This document shows, piece by piece, positions 9,337-19,730 of a stretch of 64,000 bases of DNA. The DNA lies in contig JBIIJL010000002.1 in the NCBI GenBank assembly GCA_044233795.1, forward strand, positions 19,491-83,490, written 5' to 3'. Both the position numbers and the translations under genes were made by a program. How positions within the stretch are numbered: position 1 is the stretch's first letter; each line of letters begins with the position of its first letter. This DNA is from JBIIJL01 sp044233795. GTDB taxonomy: Bacteria > Pseudomonadota > Gammaproteobacteria > Legionellales > Legionellaceae. Below the pieces are notes generated by a model that saw nothing but the letters and a program-made list of their open reading frames with translations, had not been told where the DNA came from and did no database searches.

Positions 9337-10602
9337 ATGTTAACTCGTGGGCTATGCACTGATGTAACTACTGAAGCAAAAAGGAGTTTTCAAGCCGCTA
9401 TAAGATCTCAATTGTTTACTAAGGGTTCGTTGGGGATGTTTGAAAATGGTTATGCTCTATTGTGTGCCCTAGAAGAGAATGTCAAAGGAACTCATCTCAC
9501 TCATGCGGTTGATGATGAATTTGATAGGATTGTAATGGGTACGGTTATGGCGGCTATTCTTTATGAATTTAGAAATGAAGGCTCCGCGGATCAACATAAG
9601 TTGTTATGCCAAAAATATGGATTAACGCACGTTTACCCCCATTCATGGACGAAATTTCTTCATAATGAAAATTTGAATGACAATAGCTGTAAAGCAATAC
9701 AAACGGCGATTTTAAAGCTTGGTGCATTGGTACTGAGTCGATCATACCCGTTGTTTAACCGAGGCGATTTTACAAAAGATAGTCTCGTCGGTAATATGAT
9801 TTCTACGTTAATTACAGAAGAGCGGCTGGAGTACAAATATGGCGTATTTTCTTCTTATCGACAAGAAAGGCTATATGTAAGGGGATTTGAAGCACAAGAG
9901 GCTGCTCATGACAGACGACACACTTTGGGTGTTGTCTTGAGCATTTTGGCCTTATTCGTCCCCCCTCTCTCATTATTACTCTCTATTCGAGCAGAAATGA
10001 TGATGCGAGAAGACTGGCGCGAACGTCAACAAAGGCGAGCTACCTTTAATCGTTATCCAACGCCAATTGGAGAGTCGATTGCAAGCATCATGCTTGCGGC
10101 GGTTGTACCGATTTATTCCAGTTACAAAAGTGTGATGGCTTTTAGAACGATAGATAGACTGAGTCGACAGAAAGATGACATCATCGAATGGCAGCAGGGT
10201 GAAGATCGTTCATCAGCTAGTGATATAAGACAGAAGTTTAAATCTCACAAACAAAAAAGAAAAGATGTGAAATTACGTCGTCGTGATGTCTCCTGGGCTC
10301 AGTTGAAAGACGAGGATAAGAAGCCTAAAAAAGTGGTCGTGATAGGTCGTCGGGGACATAGCAAAATTTACCTTGATAGACCTCAAGAGGAGCGTTGGGG
10401 ATTATTTGAATCTGGGGGGGATCATGATCTTCCCGGTACGTCTTCTCCGTTCGGTAACTCTGGAAATTGTGATAAAACCCCTGCAAAGGCGAGTCTTGTT
10501 GAAACCTTCTTTAGGATAAATCATCAGAAGAGCATCGCTATATTAAAAAAACTTGAACAACAATTCGGTGATGAACTGGAAATACCAGCGGTAAAGAGAT
10601 GA
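9337..10602 (+). CDS. Hypothetical protein with central membrane hairpin and basic C-terminal half
   Basis: 421 residues, no family recognised. The N-terminal 180 residues are mixed helical. Two hydrophobic segments follow: about 208-226 (VVLSILALFVPPLSLLLSI) and about 253-268 (SIMLAAVVPIYSSY), separated by a highly charged loop (MMREDWRERQQRR). The last 150 residues are rich in Lys/Arg and low in hydrophobics, ending [18 protein letters not shown]. This architecture, with no N-terminal signal peptide, is typical of candidate type IV effectors that enter host membranes, but function cannot be assigned. The last four bases overlap epmC (ATGA). Confidence 0.75.
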   Translation: MLTRGLCTDVTTEAKRSFQAAIRSQLFTKGSLGMFENGYALLCALEENVKGTHLTHAVDDEFDRIVMGTVMAAILYEFRNEGSADQHKLLCQKYGLTHVYPHSWTKFLHNENLNDNSCKAIQTAILKLGALVLSRSYPLFNRGDFTKDSLVGNMISTLITEERLEYKYGVFSSYRQERLYVRGFEAQEAAHDRRHTLGVVLSILALFVPPLSLLLSIRAEMMMREDWRERQQRRATFNRYPTPIGESIASIMLAAVVPIYSSYKSVMAFRTIDRLSRQKDDIIEWQQGEDRSSASDIRQKFKSHKQKRKDVKLRRRDVSWAQLKDEDKKPKKVVVIGRRGHSKIYLDRPQEERWGLFESGGDHDLPGTSSPFGNSGNCDKTPAKASLVETFFRINHQKSIAILKKLEQQFGDELEIPAVKR

Positions 10603-11129
10603 CACATCGATTCGAAGATTTAATTCAACTCTTTGATAACTGCTTTTATGAACAATACAATACTAAATTGCTGCTTGGCGGGGATGAGCCTTTGTACCTC
10701 CCTGCTGATAATACTCGGCCCTATCATGCCTTATTCTTTGCTCACGGGTTTTTTAGCAGCGCGCTTCATGAATGTTCGCATTGGTTAATTGCCGGTGAAG
10801 ATAGAAGAAAGCAAGTTGATTTTGGCTATTGGTATATGCCTGATGGGCGCAATGCATCAGAGCAAGTAGCATTTTTTGCAATGGAGGCAAAACCCCAAGC
10901 GATGGAGTGGATTTTATCCAAGGCTGCTGGTTTTTGTTTTAATGTTAGTGTTGATAATCTAAGCGGTGCGCTAACAGATACTGATGTGTTTAAAGCGGCT
11001 GTTAATAAAGAGGTGATTGCTTACTGCGAGAAAGGCCTATCTGCGCGGGCAAGCGCTTTTCGAGAGGCGCTATGCAACTTTTATGCTACGCCGATACGAT
11101 TAGATGCCGCTGATTTTCAACTCACTTGA
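10599..11129 (+). CDS. epmC: Elongation factor P hydroxylase EpmC (YfcM family)
   Basis: Hydroxylates the beta-lysylated lysine of EF-P, the last step of EF-P modification after EpmA and EpmB. 176 residues, the usual length. The family segment [25 protein letters not shown] contains the His/Glu/His metal-type residues, followed by YMPDGRN and the conserved EALCNFY near the end. Its start overlaps the preceding unknown gene by 4 bases, and its 3' end overlaps the convergent parC stop by 13 bases. epmA and epmB are not in the window. Confidence 0.9.
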   Translation: MTHRFEDLIQLFDNCFYEQYNTKLLLGGDEPLYLPADNTRPYHALFFAHGFFSSALHECSHWLIAGEDRRKQVDFGYWYMPDGRNASEQVAFFAMEAKPQAMEWILSKAAGFCFNVSVDNLSGALTDTDVFKAAVNKEVIAYCEKGLSARASAFREALCNFYATPIRLDAADFQLT

Positions 11130-13345
11130 AGTGACGTTACATTCTGCAGACCTCGCGGTAATAGGTTGCCGCGTCGGCCACGTTCAGATTGGTACTGAGC
11201 AAGATCAGCTATTTTCATCGTAAAATGTCGTTTACCTGCGTGAACCGTTAATTCAGCATTGGTTGCAATTGGTTGCACATCGATTAATAGCTCCTCTCTT
11301 GATAGTGCTTTTGCCGAGGGGATATGTATAAGCTTATTGCCTTTACCTCGGGTAAGTTTGGGCAACTCTTCTGCGCCGAACACTAACAAACGCCCACTGT
11401 TGGTCACGCATGCAATGTTTGATGTTTCGATATCGTGGATCATTCTCGGTGCTAGGATTTGAGCGTTACCGGGTAATTTAAAGCATGCCTTGCCGTTTCT
11501 ATTTTTTACATAAAGTTCTTTTAGCTGGGTCACGAAACCGTATCCTGCATCATTTGATAGTAAGATCCAGGTGTCTGGTTCGCCGCTGATGAGAGCAACA
11601 AAGCTTGCCCCATCGGCTGGATTAAGTTTACCCGTGAGGGGTTCTCCTTGGCCGCGCGCCGAGGGTAATGAATGGCCAGGTAAGGCATATACTTTTCCTT
11701 CACTATCAAAAAACACCACGAGTTGATTGGTTTTGGCATTGGTTTGGGCTTTAAAGGTATCACCAGACTTGTAACCTAACCCACGCCCATCAACATCGAG
11801 CCCTTTAGCAGCTCTCGCCCAACCTTTTTCTGAAATGACGACAGTAATTGGTTCATTAGGTAAGATGTCTTCTTCTTTTAAGGCTTGAGATTCTTGACGA
11901 AGCATCATGGGCGAACGGCGGGGGTCACTATATTGGTCTCGAAAATTTGCTATTTCCTCTTTGACTAATAAACGCAACCGCTCCTCGCTTTTGAGTATTT
12001 TTTCTAGTGTATCGCGTTCGGTACTGAGTTCATCGTGTTCGCTACGAAGCTTGATTTCTTCAAGTTTGGCCAAATGGCGCAATTTTATTTCGAGAATCGC
12101 TTCTGCCTGGCGTTCACTTAAGTTAAAGCGTGCGATGAGTGCCTCTTTAGGATTATCCTCTTCACGAATGATCTGAATAACCTCATCGATATTGAGGTAG
12201 GCAATTAACAGGCCTTCTAAGACATGTATTCTATCAAGTACCTTATCGAGACGAAATTGTAAGCGGCGTTTGACGGTTCTTTTTCGGAAGATGAGCCATT
12301 CGTTAAGAATAGTTGTTAAATTTTTAACACTTGGTTTGCCATCTAGTCCAATCATATTGAAATTAATGCGATAACTTCGTTCAAGATCAGTTGTGGCAAA
12401 TAAATGAGACATGAGGTTGTCAATGTCCACACGGTTTGAACGAGGAATAATGACCAGGCGGGTTGGATATTCGTGGCACGACTCGTCACGGAGATCATCT
12501 ACCATAGGTAGTTTTTTTTGTGTCATTTGTGCGGCAATCTGCTCGATGATTTTCGAGCCTGATACCTGATAAGGTAACGCTGTAATAACGATATTGTGAT
12601 TTTCAACTCGAAAAACTGCTCGCATTTTAATCGAACCATTCCCTGATTCATACATCGCGCGAATTGCAGGAAGTGGAGTGATGATTTCAGCCTCTGTTGG
12701 AAAATCTGGGCCTTTTATCGATTTTAATAAGTCATCGAGCGATGCATGTGGGTTGTCTAATAGCTCAATACAAGCGTTCGCAACTTCAGTTAAATTATGT
12801 GGCAAAATGTCTGAGGACATCCCCACAGCGATCCCCGTAGCACCATTTAGTAAAATATTAGGTAAGCGCGCAGGCAGAAGGGCCGGTTCTTGAAGAGTTG
12901 CATCAAAATTATCAACCCAATCGACGGTTCCTTGTTGAAGTTCTGCCAATAACGTATCTGCGTAAGCAGAAAGGCGGGCTTCGGTATAGCGCATAGCGGC
13001 AAAGGATTTAGGATCATCTTGTGAGCCCCAATTACCCTGCCCATCCACAAAAGGATAGCGATAAGAAAAGGGTTGTGCCATTAATACCATGGCTTCATAA
13101 CAGGCAACATCCCCATGGGGGTGAAATTTACCTAAAACATCTCCGACGGTACGCGCTGATTTCTTATATTTAGCTGTAGCTTTAAGACCAAGCTCTGACA
13201 TGGCATAGATAATCCGGCGTTGCACAGGTTTAAACCCATCGGCAATATGTGGGAGCGCACGGTCTAAAATGACATACATGGAGTAGTCAAGGTAGGCTTT
13301 TTCAGTGAACTCGGTTAAGGGTTGACGCTCTGTTGCGGTGTTCAT
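11117..13345 (-). CDS. parC: DNA topoisomerase IV subunit A
   Basis: DNA-breaking and rejoining subunit of topoisomerase IV, which decatenates daughter chromosomes. 742 residues; the active-site tyrosine is Tyr120 in [10 protein letters not shown]. The C-terminal third is the beta-pinwheel DNA-wrapping region. The quinolone-determining stretch reads [10 protein letters not shown], so the residue that is Ser80 in E. coli is Val80 here (GTT codon), while Glu84 is kept. parE is not adjacent. The gene faces epmC and overlaps it by 13 bases at the 3' ends. ATG start 24 bases before the long non-coding gap. Confidence 0.96.
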   Translation of the reverse strand: MNTATERQPLTEFTEKAYLDYSMYVILDRALPHIADGFKPVQRRIIYAMSELGLKATAKYKKSARTVGDVLGKFHPHGDVACYEAMVLMAQPFSYRYPFVDGQGNWGSQDDPKSFAAMRYTEARLSAYADTLLAELQQGTVDWVDNFDATLQEPALLPARLPNILLNGATGIAVGMSSDILPHNLTEVANACIELLDNPHASLDDLLKSIKGPDFPTEAEIITPLPAIRAMYESGNGSIKMRAVFRVENHNIVITALPYQVSGSKIIEQIAAQMTQKKLPMVDDLRDESCHEYPTRLVIIPRSNRVDIDNLMSHLFATTDLERSYRINFNMIGLDGKPSVKNLTTILNEWLIFRKRTVKRRLQFRLDKVLDRIHVLEGLLIAYLNIDEVIQIIREEDNPKEALIARFNLSERQAEAILEIKLRHLAKLEEIKLRSEHDELSTERDTLEKILKSEERLRLLVKEEIANFRDQYSDPRRSPMMLRQESQALKEEDILPNEPITVVISEKGWARAAKGLDVDGRGLGYKSGDTFKAQTNAKTNQLVVFFDSEGKVYALPGHSLPSARGQGEPLTGKLNPADGASFVALISGEPDTWILLSNDAGYGFVTQLKELYVKNRNGKACFKLPGNAQILAPRMIHDIETSNIACVTNSGRLLVFGAEELPKLTRGKGNKLIHIPSAKALSREELLIDVQPIATNAELTVHAGKRHFTMKIADLAQYQSERGRRGNLLPRGLQNVTSLQVS

Positions 13346-14005
13346 GTATTAACCTAGTGAAATGGGTTTTCATAAAGATACAATCGTAGTGCAAATACAG
13401 GTCTTTAGGCAAAAGTTATTTACAAATAACAGCAAATCCTGAAAGAAACTCTCTGACATACATTGAAAATCAAATGTCAACAGCTCCTCTAGTTTAAATA
13501 CGTATTTTGGCGGGCACTGGGCGAGACTGGCAGGATGGGGGGAGCTTATGTCGCGTGTAATAGATGTGTGAGCGAGCGTGGTCATGCCTTTTTGAAGCGG
13601 TGCCCATTTGACAGGCTGATACTGGGCTTGTATCTGTGAATAACTATTTAATATTTTTACTACAATCATGGAGTTGAATATAACCAATTGATTTTAATCA
13701 ACTAATTTAGTTGCATCTTGATAAATCAACTTGCTTGCCTGTGGGTAACTTTGTGGGTTTCTTTTATATAAGTTGGTTAACTCCTTGTAATTAATTTAAA
13801 AAATCCTTTATTTGCATGTCACTCACGTGAACGCGCCCACGTGCGATCCTGTGAGCGGCTTTTACAACCTTGTCTGGTAGAATCTGATTTAAATTAAGCT
13901 ATCAGCACTCATTTAGATGATTTTGCCCTGACCCATTGCATCATATTCGCTTCACAGCTAGGAATGAGGGTATAATTTGTCATATTTTTTTATGGTTGTC
14001 TTATC
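13346..14005. other. 660-bp gap between divergent parC and ksgA, no convincing gene
   Basis: A 105-codon frame on the minus strand (13370-13687) has only a TTG or a late ATG start, no ribosome site and an unremarkable composition, so I do not call it. The stretch contains three sequences close to the DnaA box: TTATTTACA at 13416, TGTGAATAA at 13635 and TGTGGGTAA at 13740. It must hold both the parC and ksgA promoters. No tRNA, riboswitch or copy of the dispersed repeat was seen. Confidence 0.5.
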
Positions 14006-14773
14006 GTGCATCGTCCCCGAAAGCGTTTTGGCCAAAACTTTCTCCAAAGCCCACATGTTATCGATGATATTTTGCGCGCCTTTCATCCGCAACCGGTGGA
14101 TAATGTAGTAGAAATAGGTCCAGGCCTAGGCGCCTTGACGAAGCCATTGTTACAAAAATTAAACACGCTCACCGTGATTGAAATTGATAGAGATCTGATA
14201 GAGGGCCTTTCTCATTTTTCAAAACAAGGGGGCTTGTTAAAAACTCTGTTACAAGATGCATTAACAGTTGATTACGCTATATTCGGTGAAAAATTGCGCT
14301 TGATTGGCAATTTACCCTACAATATTTCCACACCCTTGTTGTTGTATTTACTACGATTTTCCCCACATATTGATGACATGTTATTTATGTTACAAAAAGA
14401 GGTTGTAGACAGACTTGCAGCTCATCCTGGATGCAAAGCTTTTGGGCGTCTTAGCGTAATCATTCAGTACCATTGTGAGGTAGAGAAATTGTTCAGCGTA
14501 CCTCCCACGGCCTTTTATCCAGCACCCAAAGTTGACTCTGCTATGGTCCGCTTAGTCCCTCACCGCATTTCGCCATATCCTGCGGTGGCACTTACAGATC
14601 TAGAGCATGTGGTGGCGCGGGCCTTCTCGATGCGACGAAAAACATTGGCCAATAACCTAAAGCCGCTGCTTAGCCAAGAAGATTTTGCCAAGCTTGGTAT
14701 TGATCCAGGATTGCGTCCTGAACAAATTGGAGTCAATGAATATGTGCAAATAACGAAATATATTGCCAGATAG
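14006..14773 (+). CDS. rsmA: 16S rRNA (adenine1518/1519-N6) dimethyltransferase KsgA/RsmA
   Basis: Dimethylates the two adjacent adenines in the 3' hairpin of 16S rRNA during 30S maturation. 255 residues starting at GTG 14006; the N terminus RKRFGQNFL is the family signature. SAM motif [12 protein letters not shown] and the catalytic NLPY motif (NLPYNIST) are intact. In enterobacteria ksgA is followed by apaG and apaH; here a TraI_2-domain gene takes the place of apaG. Confidence 0.96.
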   Translation: MHRPRKRFGQNFLQSPHVIDDILRAFHPQPVDNVVEIGPGLGALTKPLLQKLNTLTVIEIDRDLIEGLSHFSKQGGLLKTLLQDALTVDYAIFGEKLRLIGNLPYNISTPLLLYLLRFSPHIDDMLFMLQKEVVDRLAAHPGCKAFGRLSVIIQYHCEVEKLFSVPPTAFYPAPKVDSAMVRLVPHRISPYPAVALTDLEHVVARAFSMRRKTLANNLKPLLSQEDFAKLGIDPGLRPEQIGVNEYVQITKYIAR

Positions 14774-14827
14774 TGTAAAATAAAAGGACAAATATAGAAT
14801 ATTGACGTTAGGATTACGGAGGTCGCC

Positions 14828-16162
14828 TTGTTTCATCGTCATAAAGTTAACGGAAAAGTACCGAATCCAAAAGCGCTTAAGGACTTAACTCGTATTGTAT
14901 CTCCAAAAGAGCTCCTTATGGATCTTAAGCGCGGGCAATTATTAGATAAAATTGAACATTTGAGTGGACTTGAACCTGCTCGTTTTAAAAGCATGGGTCA
15001 TGTTTTGATGAATCATCTTATCAATCACTGCCAAAGCATTCCTGAAACCACTAATAGTTATTTTGCGCTTCCGGGAGGATTACTTGATCATGCTTTGAAT
15101 CGCACTGAAGCAGCTCTCGAAATATTTAGCAAATTTGTGGTTCAGGACCCTTCAGGCAGTCTTTCTGAAGAGCAAAAGCTTTGGGCTTATGCGCTCTTTT
15201 CCGCCGGAATTTTACAAGGCATTGGGAAGCTACATATTGATTATCGCGTTGATATATATGATGCTAATGGACAATTTTTAAAGCAATGGTGTTCGCTACT
15301 TGAGAGCCTGTCTTCTGTAGGGAGCTATTATCATTTTGAGTTTCAAGAAGAGGGGGAGGCCATACTACGTTGCCGTTTAAATCTACTCATGGCGCGATTA
15401 CTGATGCCTGCTGAAGGTTATGCTTGGATTGTGTCAAATCAAGAGGTTTTGGCGGTATGGCTCGCACTTTTAAATGAGGATGCGCGGGGCGCCGGAACCT
15501 TGGGTGCTATTCTCATCCGCGCTGATGCCATTGCGATTCAACGCTATTTTAATGAGGTACTTATCAAAGGGTTTGGTGGGCGAGCTGGTCGACAAAATCG
15601 CATCACGACGTTTGTTGATAGTACGCCTGAATCCATCACTGAAAAAGAACGGATATTGGGTGTGGAGTTTATCAAGTGGCTCACCAATCAATTGGCTAAC
15701 GGAAAGATCTTAATTAACAAAGCTCCACTATTAATGGTTCCCGGCGGGCTTTTAATGTCGGTAGAAGCCTATCAAATGTTTGTGCGAGAGCATCCTGAGT
15801 TCAAAAATTGGCAAGCGGTACAAAAAGCATTCCTCTCGCTTGGACTTCATAAAGTGGGCGCGGATGGTAAGGCAATTTCACGTTTTGAACAAACGAATAA
15901 CCATCAGATGCAAAGTGGAGTTCTTATTTCTGACTATGCGGTGGTTTTGCCAGAATCGGTTAAAGTTTACAATATGAATACCGGAGAAATCTCATCCGTC
16001 TCAGCTACGGAATTAGTGCACATGGAGCAAGTAAATCATCATTTGTTTCATCAACAGGGTGTCGGAAAAATAGCGGGAGCTTTGCTTCATCTGTCATCTT
16101 CTGGGACATGGAGGCCATCAGAAGGGCCACCTCCTATTCTTGGAGTAAATCAGCATGTCTGA
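14828..16162 (+). CDS. Lone TraI_2-type (relaxase-associated HD) domain protein
   Basis: 444 residues. TTG 14828 is the likely start because GGAGG lies five bases upstream. Residues about 70-250 match the TraI_2 family pattern seen in conjugative and integrative-element relaxases: [17 protein letters not shown] with His88, then a helix where the family HD dyad (LLHDIGK) is replaced by GILQGIGK (Gln130-Gly131), then a long region rich in aromatic and acidic residues. The C-terminal part (330-444) is a winged-helix-like tail. There are no neighbouring conjugation genes. It overlaps apaH by 8 bases. The family call is from pattern memory, and the function here is unknown. Confidence 0.65.
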   Translation: MFHRHKVNGKVPNPKALKDLTRIVSPKELLMDLKRGQLLDKIEHLSGLEPARFKSMGHVLMNHLINHCQSIPETTNSYFALPGGLLDHALNRTEAALEIFSKFVVQDPSGSLSEEQKLWAYALFSAGILQGIGKLHIDYRVDIYDANGQFLKQWCSLLESLSSVGSYYHFEFQEEGEAILRCRLNLLMARLLMPAEGYAWIVSNQEVLAVWLALLNEDARGAGTLGAILIRADAIAIQRYFNEVLIKGFGGRAGRQNRITTFVDSTPESITEKERILGVEFIKWLTNQLANGKILINKAPLLMVPGGLLMSVEAYQMFVREHPEFKNWQAVQKAFLSLGLHKVGADGKAISRFEQTNNHQMQSGVLISDYAVVLPESVKVYNMNTGEISSVSATELVHMEQVNHHLFHQQGVGKIAGALLHLSSSGTWRPSEGPPPILGVNQHV

Positions 16163-16982
16163 TTATGCTATTGGTGATCTTCAGGGATGTTATGAACCAT
16201 TTCAGCGACTATTAGAAGAGATTTCTTTTGACCCCTATCAAGATAGATTATGGTTTGTGGGGGATTTGGTCAATCGGGGGCCTGAGTCATTGGCGGTATT
16301 GCGTTTTATCAAATCTCTACCTCTGGAGCCAAGAATTACGCTTGGCAATCACGATTTGCATCTTTTGGCCAATTTTTTTGGTAAGGGCACGCTTAAAGAA
16401 GGTGATGATACGCTGCATGACGTGCTTCTCGCGCCTGATGCGCATGAGATTGGACATTGGTTACGCAAGCAGCCAATATTTATTCATGATCCTACGCTGA
16501 ATGTTGTGATGTCTCATGCAGGTATTGCGCCGATGTGGGGCTTAGAAGAGGCGAAAGCACGAGCTTTAGAAGTCACACAAGCGTTGAGTGGTGATGATTA
16601 TAGTTATTATTTGGAGCATATGTATGGAAATAAACCTAATTATTGGTCTCTTGATTTAACAGGGATCGATAGATTACGTGTCATTAGTAATTATTTCACT
16701 CGTATGCGCTTTTGTGATGCTCGTGGTGGTATGGATTTCAAACAGAAATCAAAACTGAATCATGTGCCTTCCCACCTTTATCCCTGGTTTCAATGCCCTA
16801 ATCGTATTGATATCGATGCAGATATTGTTTTTGGGCATTGGGCGTCGTTGAAAGGGGAGTGTCCTGTACCAAGAATACATGCTATCGACACAGGTTGTTA
16901 TTGGGGGGGGCGCTTGACCGCACTTCGTTTACAAGATATGCGATACTTTTCAGTACGAGGACAGAGGGATAGGTCTCAATGA
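16155..16982 (+). CDS. apaH: Symmetrical diadenosine tetraphosphate hydrolase ApaH
   Basis: Splits Ap4A into two ADP and can remove Np4A caps from RNA. 275 residues with the PPP-phosphatase metal motifs: GDLQGC (residues 7-12), [10 protein letters not shown] and GNHDLHLL. The start overlaps the preceding TraI_2 gene by 8 bases, so the two are translationally coupled and probably share a transcript with ksgA. Confidence 0.95.
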   Translation: MSDYAIGDLQGCYEPFQRLLEEISFDPYQDRLWFVGDLVNRGPESLAVLRFIKSLPLEPRITLGNHDLHLLANFFGKGTLKEGDDTLHDVLLAPDAHEIGHWLRKQPIFIHDPTLNVVMSHAGIAPMWGLEEAKARALEVTQALSGDDYSYYLEHMYGNKPNYWSLDLTGIDRLRVISNYFTRMRFCDARGGMDFKQKSKLNHVPSHLYPWFQCPNRIDIDADIVFGHWASLKGECPVPRIHAIDTGCYWGGRLTALRLQDMRYFSVRGQRDRSQ

Positions 16983-16998
16983 GGAATGATGTATTCAC

Positions 16999-18588
16999 AT
17001 GAAATTTTATTATGACATCTCCTTGTTATTTTGTTTTGCGATATTGTTGGTATTTACTATGCCCAATGCAAAAGCCTTGTCTCCACATGTGCATTCAAAC
17101 ACTCTTTTCGGTGATGCAAGGGTTCGCTTGGGGCAGGCGATTCAAAATCCTGAATATATGTTGGATCATTGGATTGATTTACCGGTGTCTCCATCAACTC
17201 AACAGCACAAAAAACTTCGTTTGAGCCTAAGAGAGGCCATTTTACTTGCCTTGCGTTATAACCCGAATATTCAGAATGCTGAACTTGATAGAATTGTTCA
17301 ACGTTACCAATTACGACTGGCTCACAATGAGTTTGAACTGCAGTATGCATTGGCAGGAAACGCGTTGATCCAGAACAGTCGATATACTGGTGTTGGCAAT
17401 GTCACAAGCCATAACTTTCTTGCAACGCCTGAGCTTTCTTTAAAAACCAAAATGGGGGGGAGCGCCTCTTTAACAATGGATAATAATGTAGCGCCCGTTG
17501 GTAATTATAATCCTTTGATTAACTTCACTGTGACTCAACCCTTGTTGCGAGGGTTTGGTTTGGCGGCAAATGAGGCTGGATTATTAAATGCCATTGATAA
17601 TGAATGGTTGAATAAGCTTAATTTGCAACAATCAGTCAGTGATCAAATTACCCAGGTTATTATTGCCTATCGTGCGTTGATTTTAAGTGGCAATAATCTA
17701 GAGAATCAGCGTCATCAACTAGAAGAGGCGCATAAATCCTATTCTATCAATGAAAAAAAAATAGCAGCAGGACAACTCGAACCTACGGCAAATATTCAGC
17801 AATCTTATCAAATTGAGTCATTAAATTTGATGGTAGAACAAGCGGTTAATGATTTTGAAACGCAAGCTCAAAATTTGCTTCAAACCATAGGGCTCGATCC
17901 TGAGTTAAGACTGTCTGTCCCAAGTGATGTGACGTTAAACCAACTAAAGGTTCCCAATCAAAAGGATGCAGTCGCTCGGGCACTGGAGCATAATGCACAA
18001 TATTTGGCATTGAAGATGGTGTTACGCGCTGATGAGCGTGCTTATGAGGTGGCAAAAAATCAACAGCTTTGGCAGTTAGATGCAACAGCTAATGCACAAG
18101 CAGGTCTTATGACAGGTGTCGATAACAACACTGTTAGTGGGTTAAATAGTATTTACAATGGTCAAAATATGAATGAGTCTGCAGGAGTCACTCTGACCAT
18201 CCCATTGAATGATATTAGCAGGCGCAACCAGCTGATTACGGCAAAAGTAAAACTTGAAAAGGATAGATTGAATATTATCGCAGCGCGGCGAGGGTTAATA
18301 ACATTAATAAAAAATACCATTACCACGATTGAAAGCCAGGCGAAGCGTTATAAACTTGCAGTGAAGCAGGTAAGTTTAGCGGAAAAATCTTATGAGCTGC
18401 AGAAAAAGAAACAACAAGCAGGTATTGCGAGTGCGTTAGATGTTAGCAATACTCAAAATCAATTGATTCAATCTCAGGCGGGGCTCATTAATGCAAAGAT
18501 TGCTTATCTTAACCAACTGTCGGTTCTCGAACGGATCTTAGGTACAACGCTTGAGGCGTGGCGTATCAAATTGAGGTACAGCGGATGA
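16999..18588 (+). CDS. TolC-family outer membrane efflux protein
   Basis: Outer-membrane channel of a tripartite export system. 529 residues with a signal peptide ending near MPNAKA (residue 27). Two long helical repeats characteristic of the family are visible: an N-terminal LREAILLALRYNPNIQNAELD and a C-terminal QQAGIASALDVSNTQNQL, each starting a coiled-coil stretch. Ribosome site GAGGAAT lies upstream. The stop overlaps the next gene (ATGA). The linked lipoprotein adaptor and split MacB point to a MacAB-TolC-like exporter. Confidence 0.9.
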   Translation: MKFYYDISLLFCFAILLVFTMPNAKALSPHVHSNTLFGDARVRLGQAIQNPEYMLDHWIDLPVSPSTQQHKKLRLSLREAILLALRYNPNIQNAELDRIVQRYQLRLAHNEFELQYALAGNALIQNSRYTGVGNVTSHNFLATPELSLKTKMGGSASLTMDNNVAPVGNYNPLINFTVTQPLLRGFGLAANEAGLLNAIDNEWLNKLNLQQSVSDQITQVIIAYRALILSGNNLENQRHQLEEAHKSYSINEKKIAAGQLEPTANIQQSYQIESLNLMVEQAVNDFETQAQNLLQTIGLDPELRLSVPSDVTLNQLKVPNQKDAVARALEHNAQYLALKMVLRADERAYEVAKNQQLWQLDATANAQAGLMTGVDNNTVSGLNSIYNGQNMNESAGVTLTIPLNDISRRNQLITAKVKLEKDRLNIIAARRGLITLIKNTITTIESQAKRYKLAVKQVSLAEKSYELQKKKQQAGIASALDVSNTQNQLIQSQAGLINAKIAYLNQLSVLERILGTTLEAWRIKLRYSG

Positions 18589-19730
18589 TAATGGCACTAA
18601 GACAATTGCTCATCATGTTCTTTGTATGTTTGCTGTTTGCATGTCATGGGGGTGCAGGTTTTAAAAAGCCCGTCGTTAAAACATATGCTGTGCGCGAAGA
18701 AACGATGCATAAAGTCATGTATTTTACTGGCAGCGTGCAACCTTTGCGGGAATATACTGTGACAAGCCCGATGGAGGCGGTGATCGAAACGATGCATGTC
18801 CATTTTGGGCAAGGGGTAAAAAAAGGTCAAACAATTTTCACGTTAAGCTCGGCTGAGTTACAAAAGCACTACAACGAAACGTTGACTGAGTACTTAAAGG
18901 CCAAGGACAATTTTTTACTTGCGCGCTCAAAATTTATTGGCACTGAGGACTTATGGCAGGCGGGACTGTTGTCTAAAAATAATTATAAAAGTGAGCAGTC
19001 GAGTTTAAACACCTCGCGGGTGACGCTAATGCAAGTCGCGAGAAAATTATCAGAAATGCTTGAAAAAATGGGAGATGCTCATTATCAAGATCTCTCAAAA
19101 TTGAGTTTTTCTAAATTTGATAAGGTTCGCTTAGCGCTCAATGGTCAGCATAATATCATCAAGCTCAAGGCACCTGGTGATGGTATCTTATTGTATCCGC
19201 CAAAAACCAATGATGATAAGGCGGGCCATTTAACCGTAGGCTCTACCGTGAAGGCGATGCAGGTACTTGCAGTTGTTGGCGATCTATCTGGTATTGTATT
19301 AGAGATTGATGTGCCTGAGGTCGATATTGATAAAGTGAAGCCTGGTATGAGTGCTATTATTCGCGGGGTTGCGTTTGCCAAAGAAGAGTTGAAAGGCGAG
19401 GTGGTTGCTGTGAATGCCCAGGCGTCTGCGAGTAGCGCAGGATCGCTACCCTCTTTTAATGCGGTGGTTGAAGTCACGGGACTTTCAAAACAGCAGGTAT
19501 CAATCGTTAAAGTGGGGATGAGTGCGTCAATTGAGTTAGCAATTGATAGTCATCAACAATTGCTTGTGCCTATTGCCGCTCTTATCCAAAAACGTGGGCA
19601 GGTCTATGTGCGGGTGCAAGGACTTGAGGGAAAAGCTGTTGAGCGATCAGTTGTCACAGGTGCTGCGCGTGCTGACAAGGTTGTGATTGAATCAGGCCTT
19701 AAGGCTGGTGAGGTTGTCTTGTATGACTAG
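18585..19730 (+). CDS. MacA-like periplasmic adaptor (membrane fusion protein), lipoprotein
   Basis: Bridges the inner-membrane ABC transporter to the TolC channel. I chose ATG 18585, coupled to the previous stop, giving 381 residues. The N terminus is a lipoprotein signal with lipobox LLFA-Cys20. Then come a barrel-sandwich/lipoyl region (VTSPMEAVIETM), a coiled-coil hairpin (about residues 85-170), and the beta-barrel VGDLSGIVLEIDVPEVDIDKVKPGM. A lipid anchor, where E. coli MacA has a membrane helix, is a variation known in RND-type adaptors. It overlaps the next gene by 8 bases. Confidence 0.88.
   Translation: MIMALRQLLIMFFVCLLFACHGGAGFKKPVVKTYAVREETMHKVMYFTGSVQPLREYTVTSPMEAVIETMHVHFGQGVKKGQTIFTLSSAELQKHYNETLTEYLKAKDNFLLARSKFIGTEDLWQAGLLSKNNYKSEQSSLNTSRVTLMQVARKLSEMLEKMGDAHYQDLSKLSFSKFDKVRLALNGQHNIIKLKAPGDGILLYPPKTNDDKAGHLTVGSTVKAMQVLAVVGDLSGIVLEIDVPEVDIDKVKPGMSAIIRGVAFAKEELKGEVVAVNAQASASSAGSLPSFNAVVEVTGLSKQQVSIVKVGMSASIELAIDSHQQLLVPIAALIQKRGQVYVRVQGLEGKAVERSVVTGAARADKVVIESGLKAGEVVLYD

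Noticed and set aside
13370..13687. 105-codon minus-strand frame between parC and ksgA
   Set aside because: Only TTG or late ATG starts, no ribosome site, no protein-like pattern.
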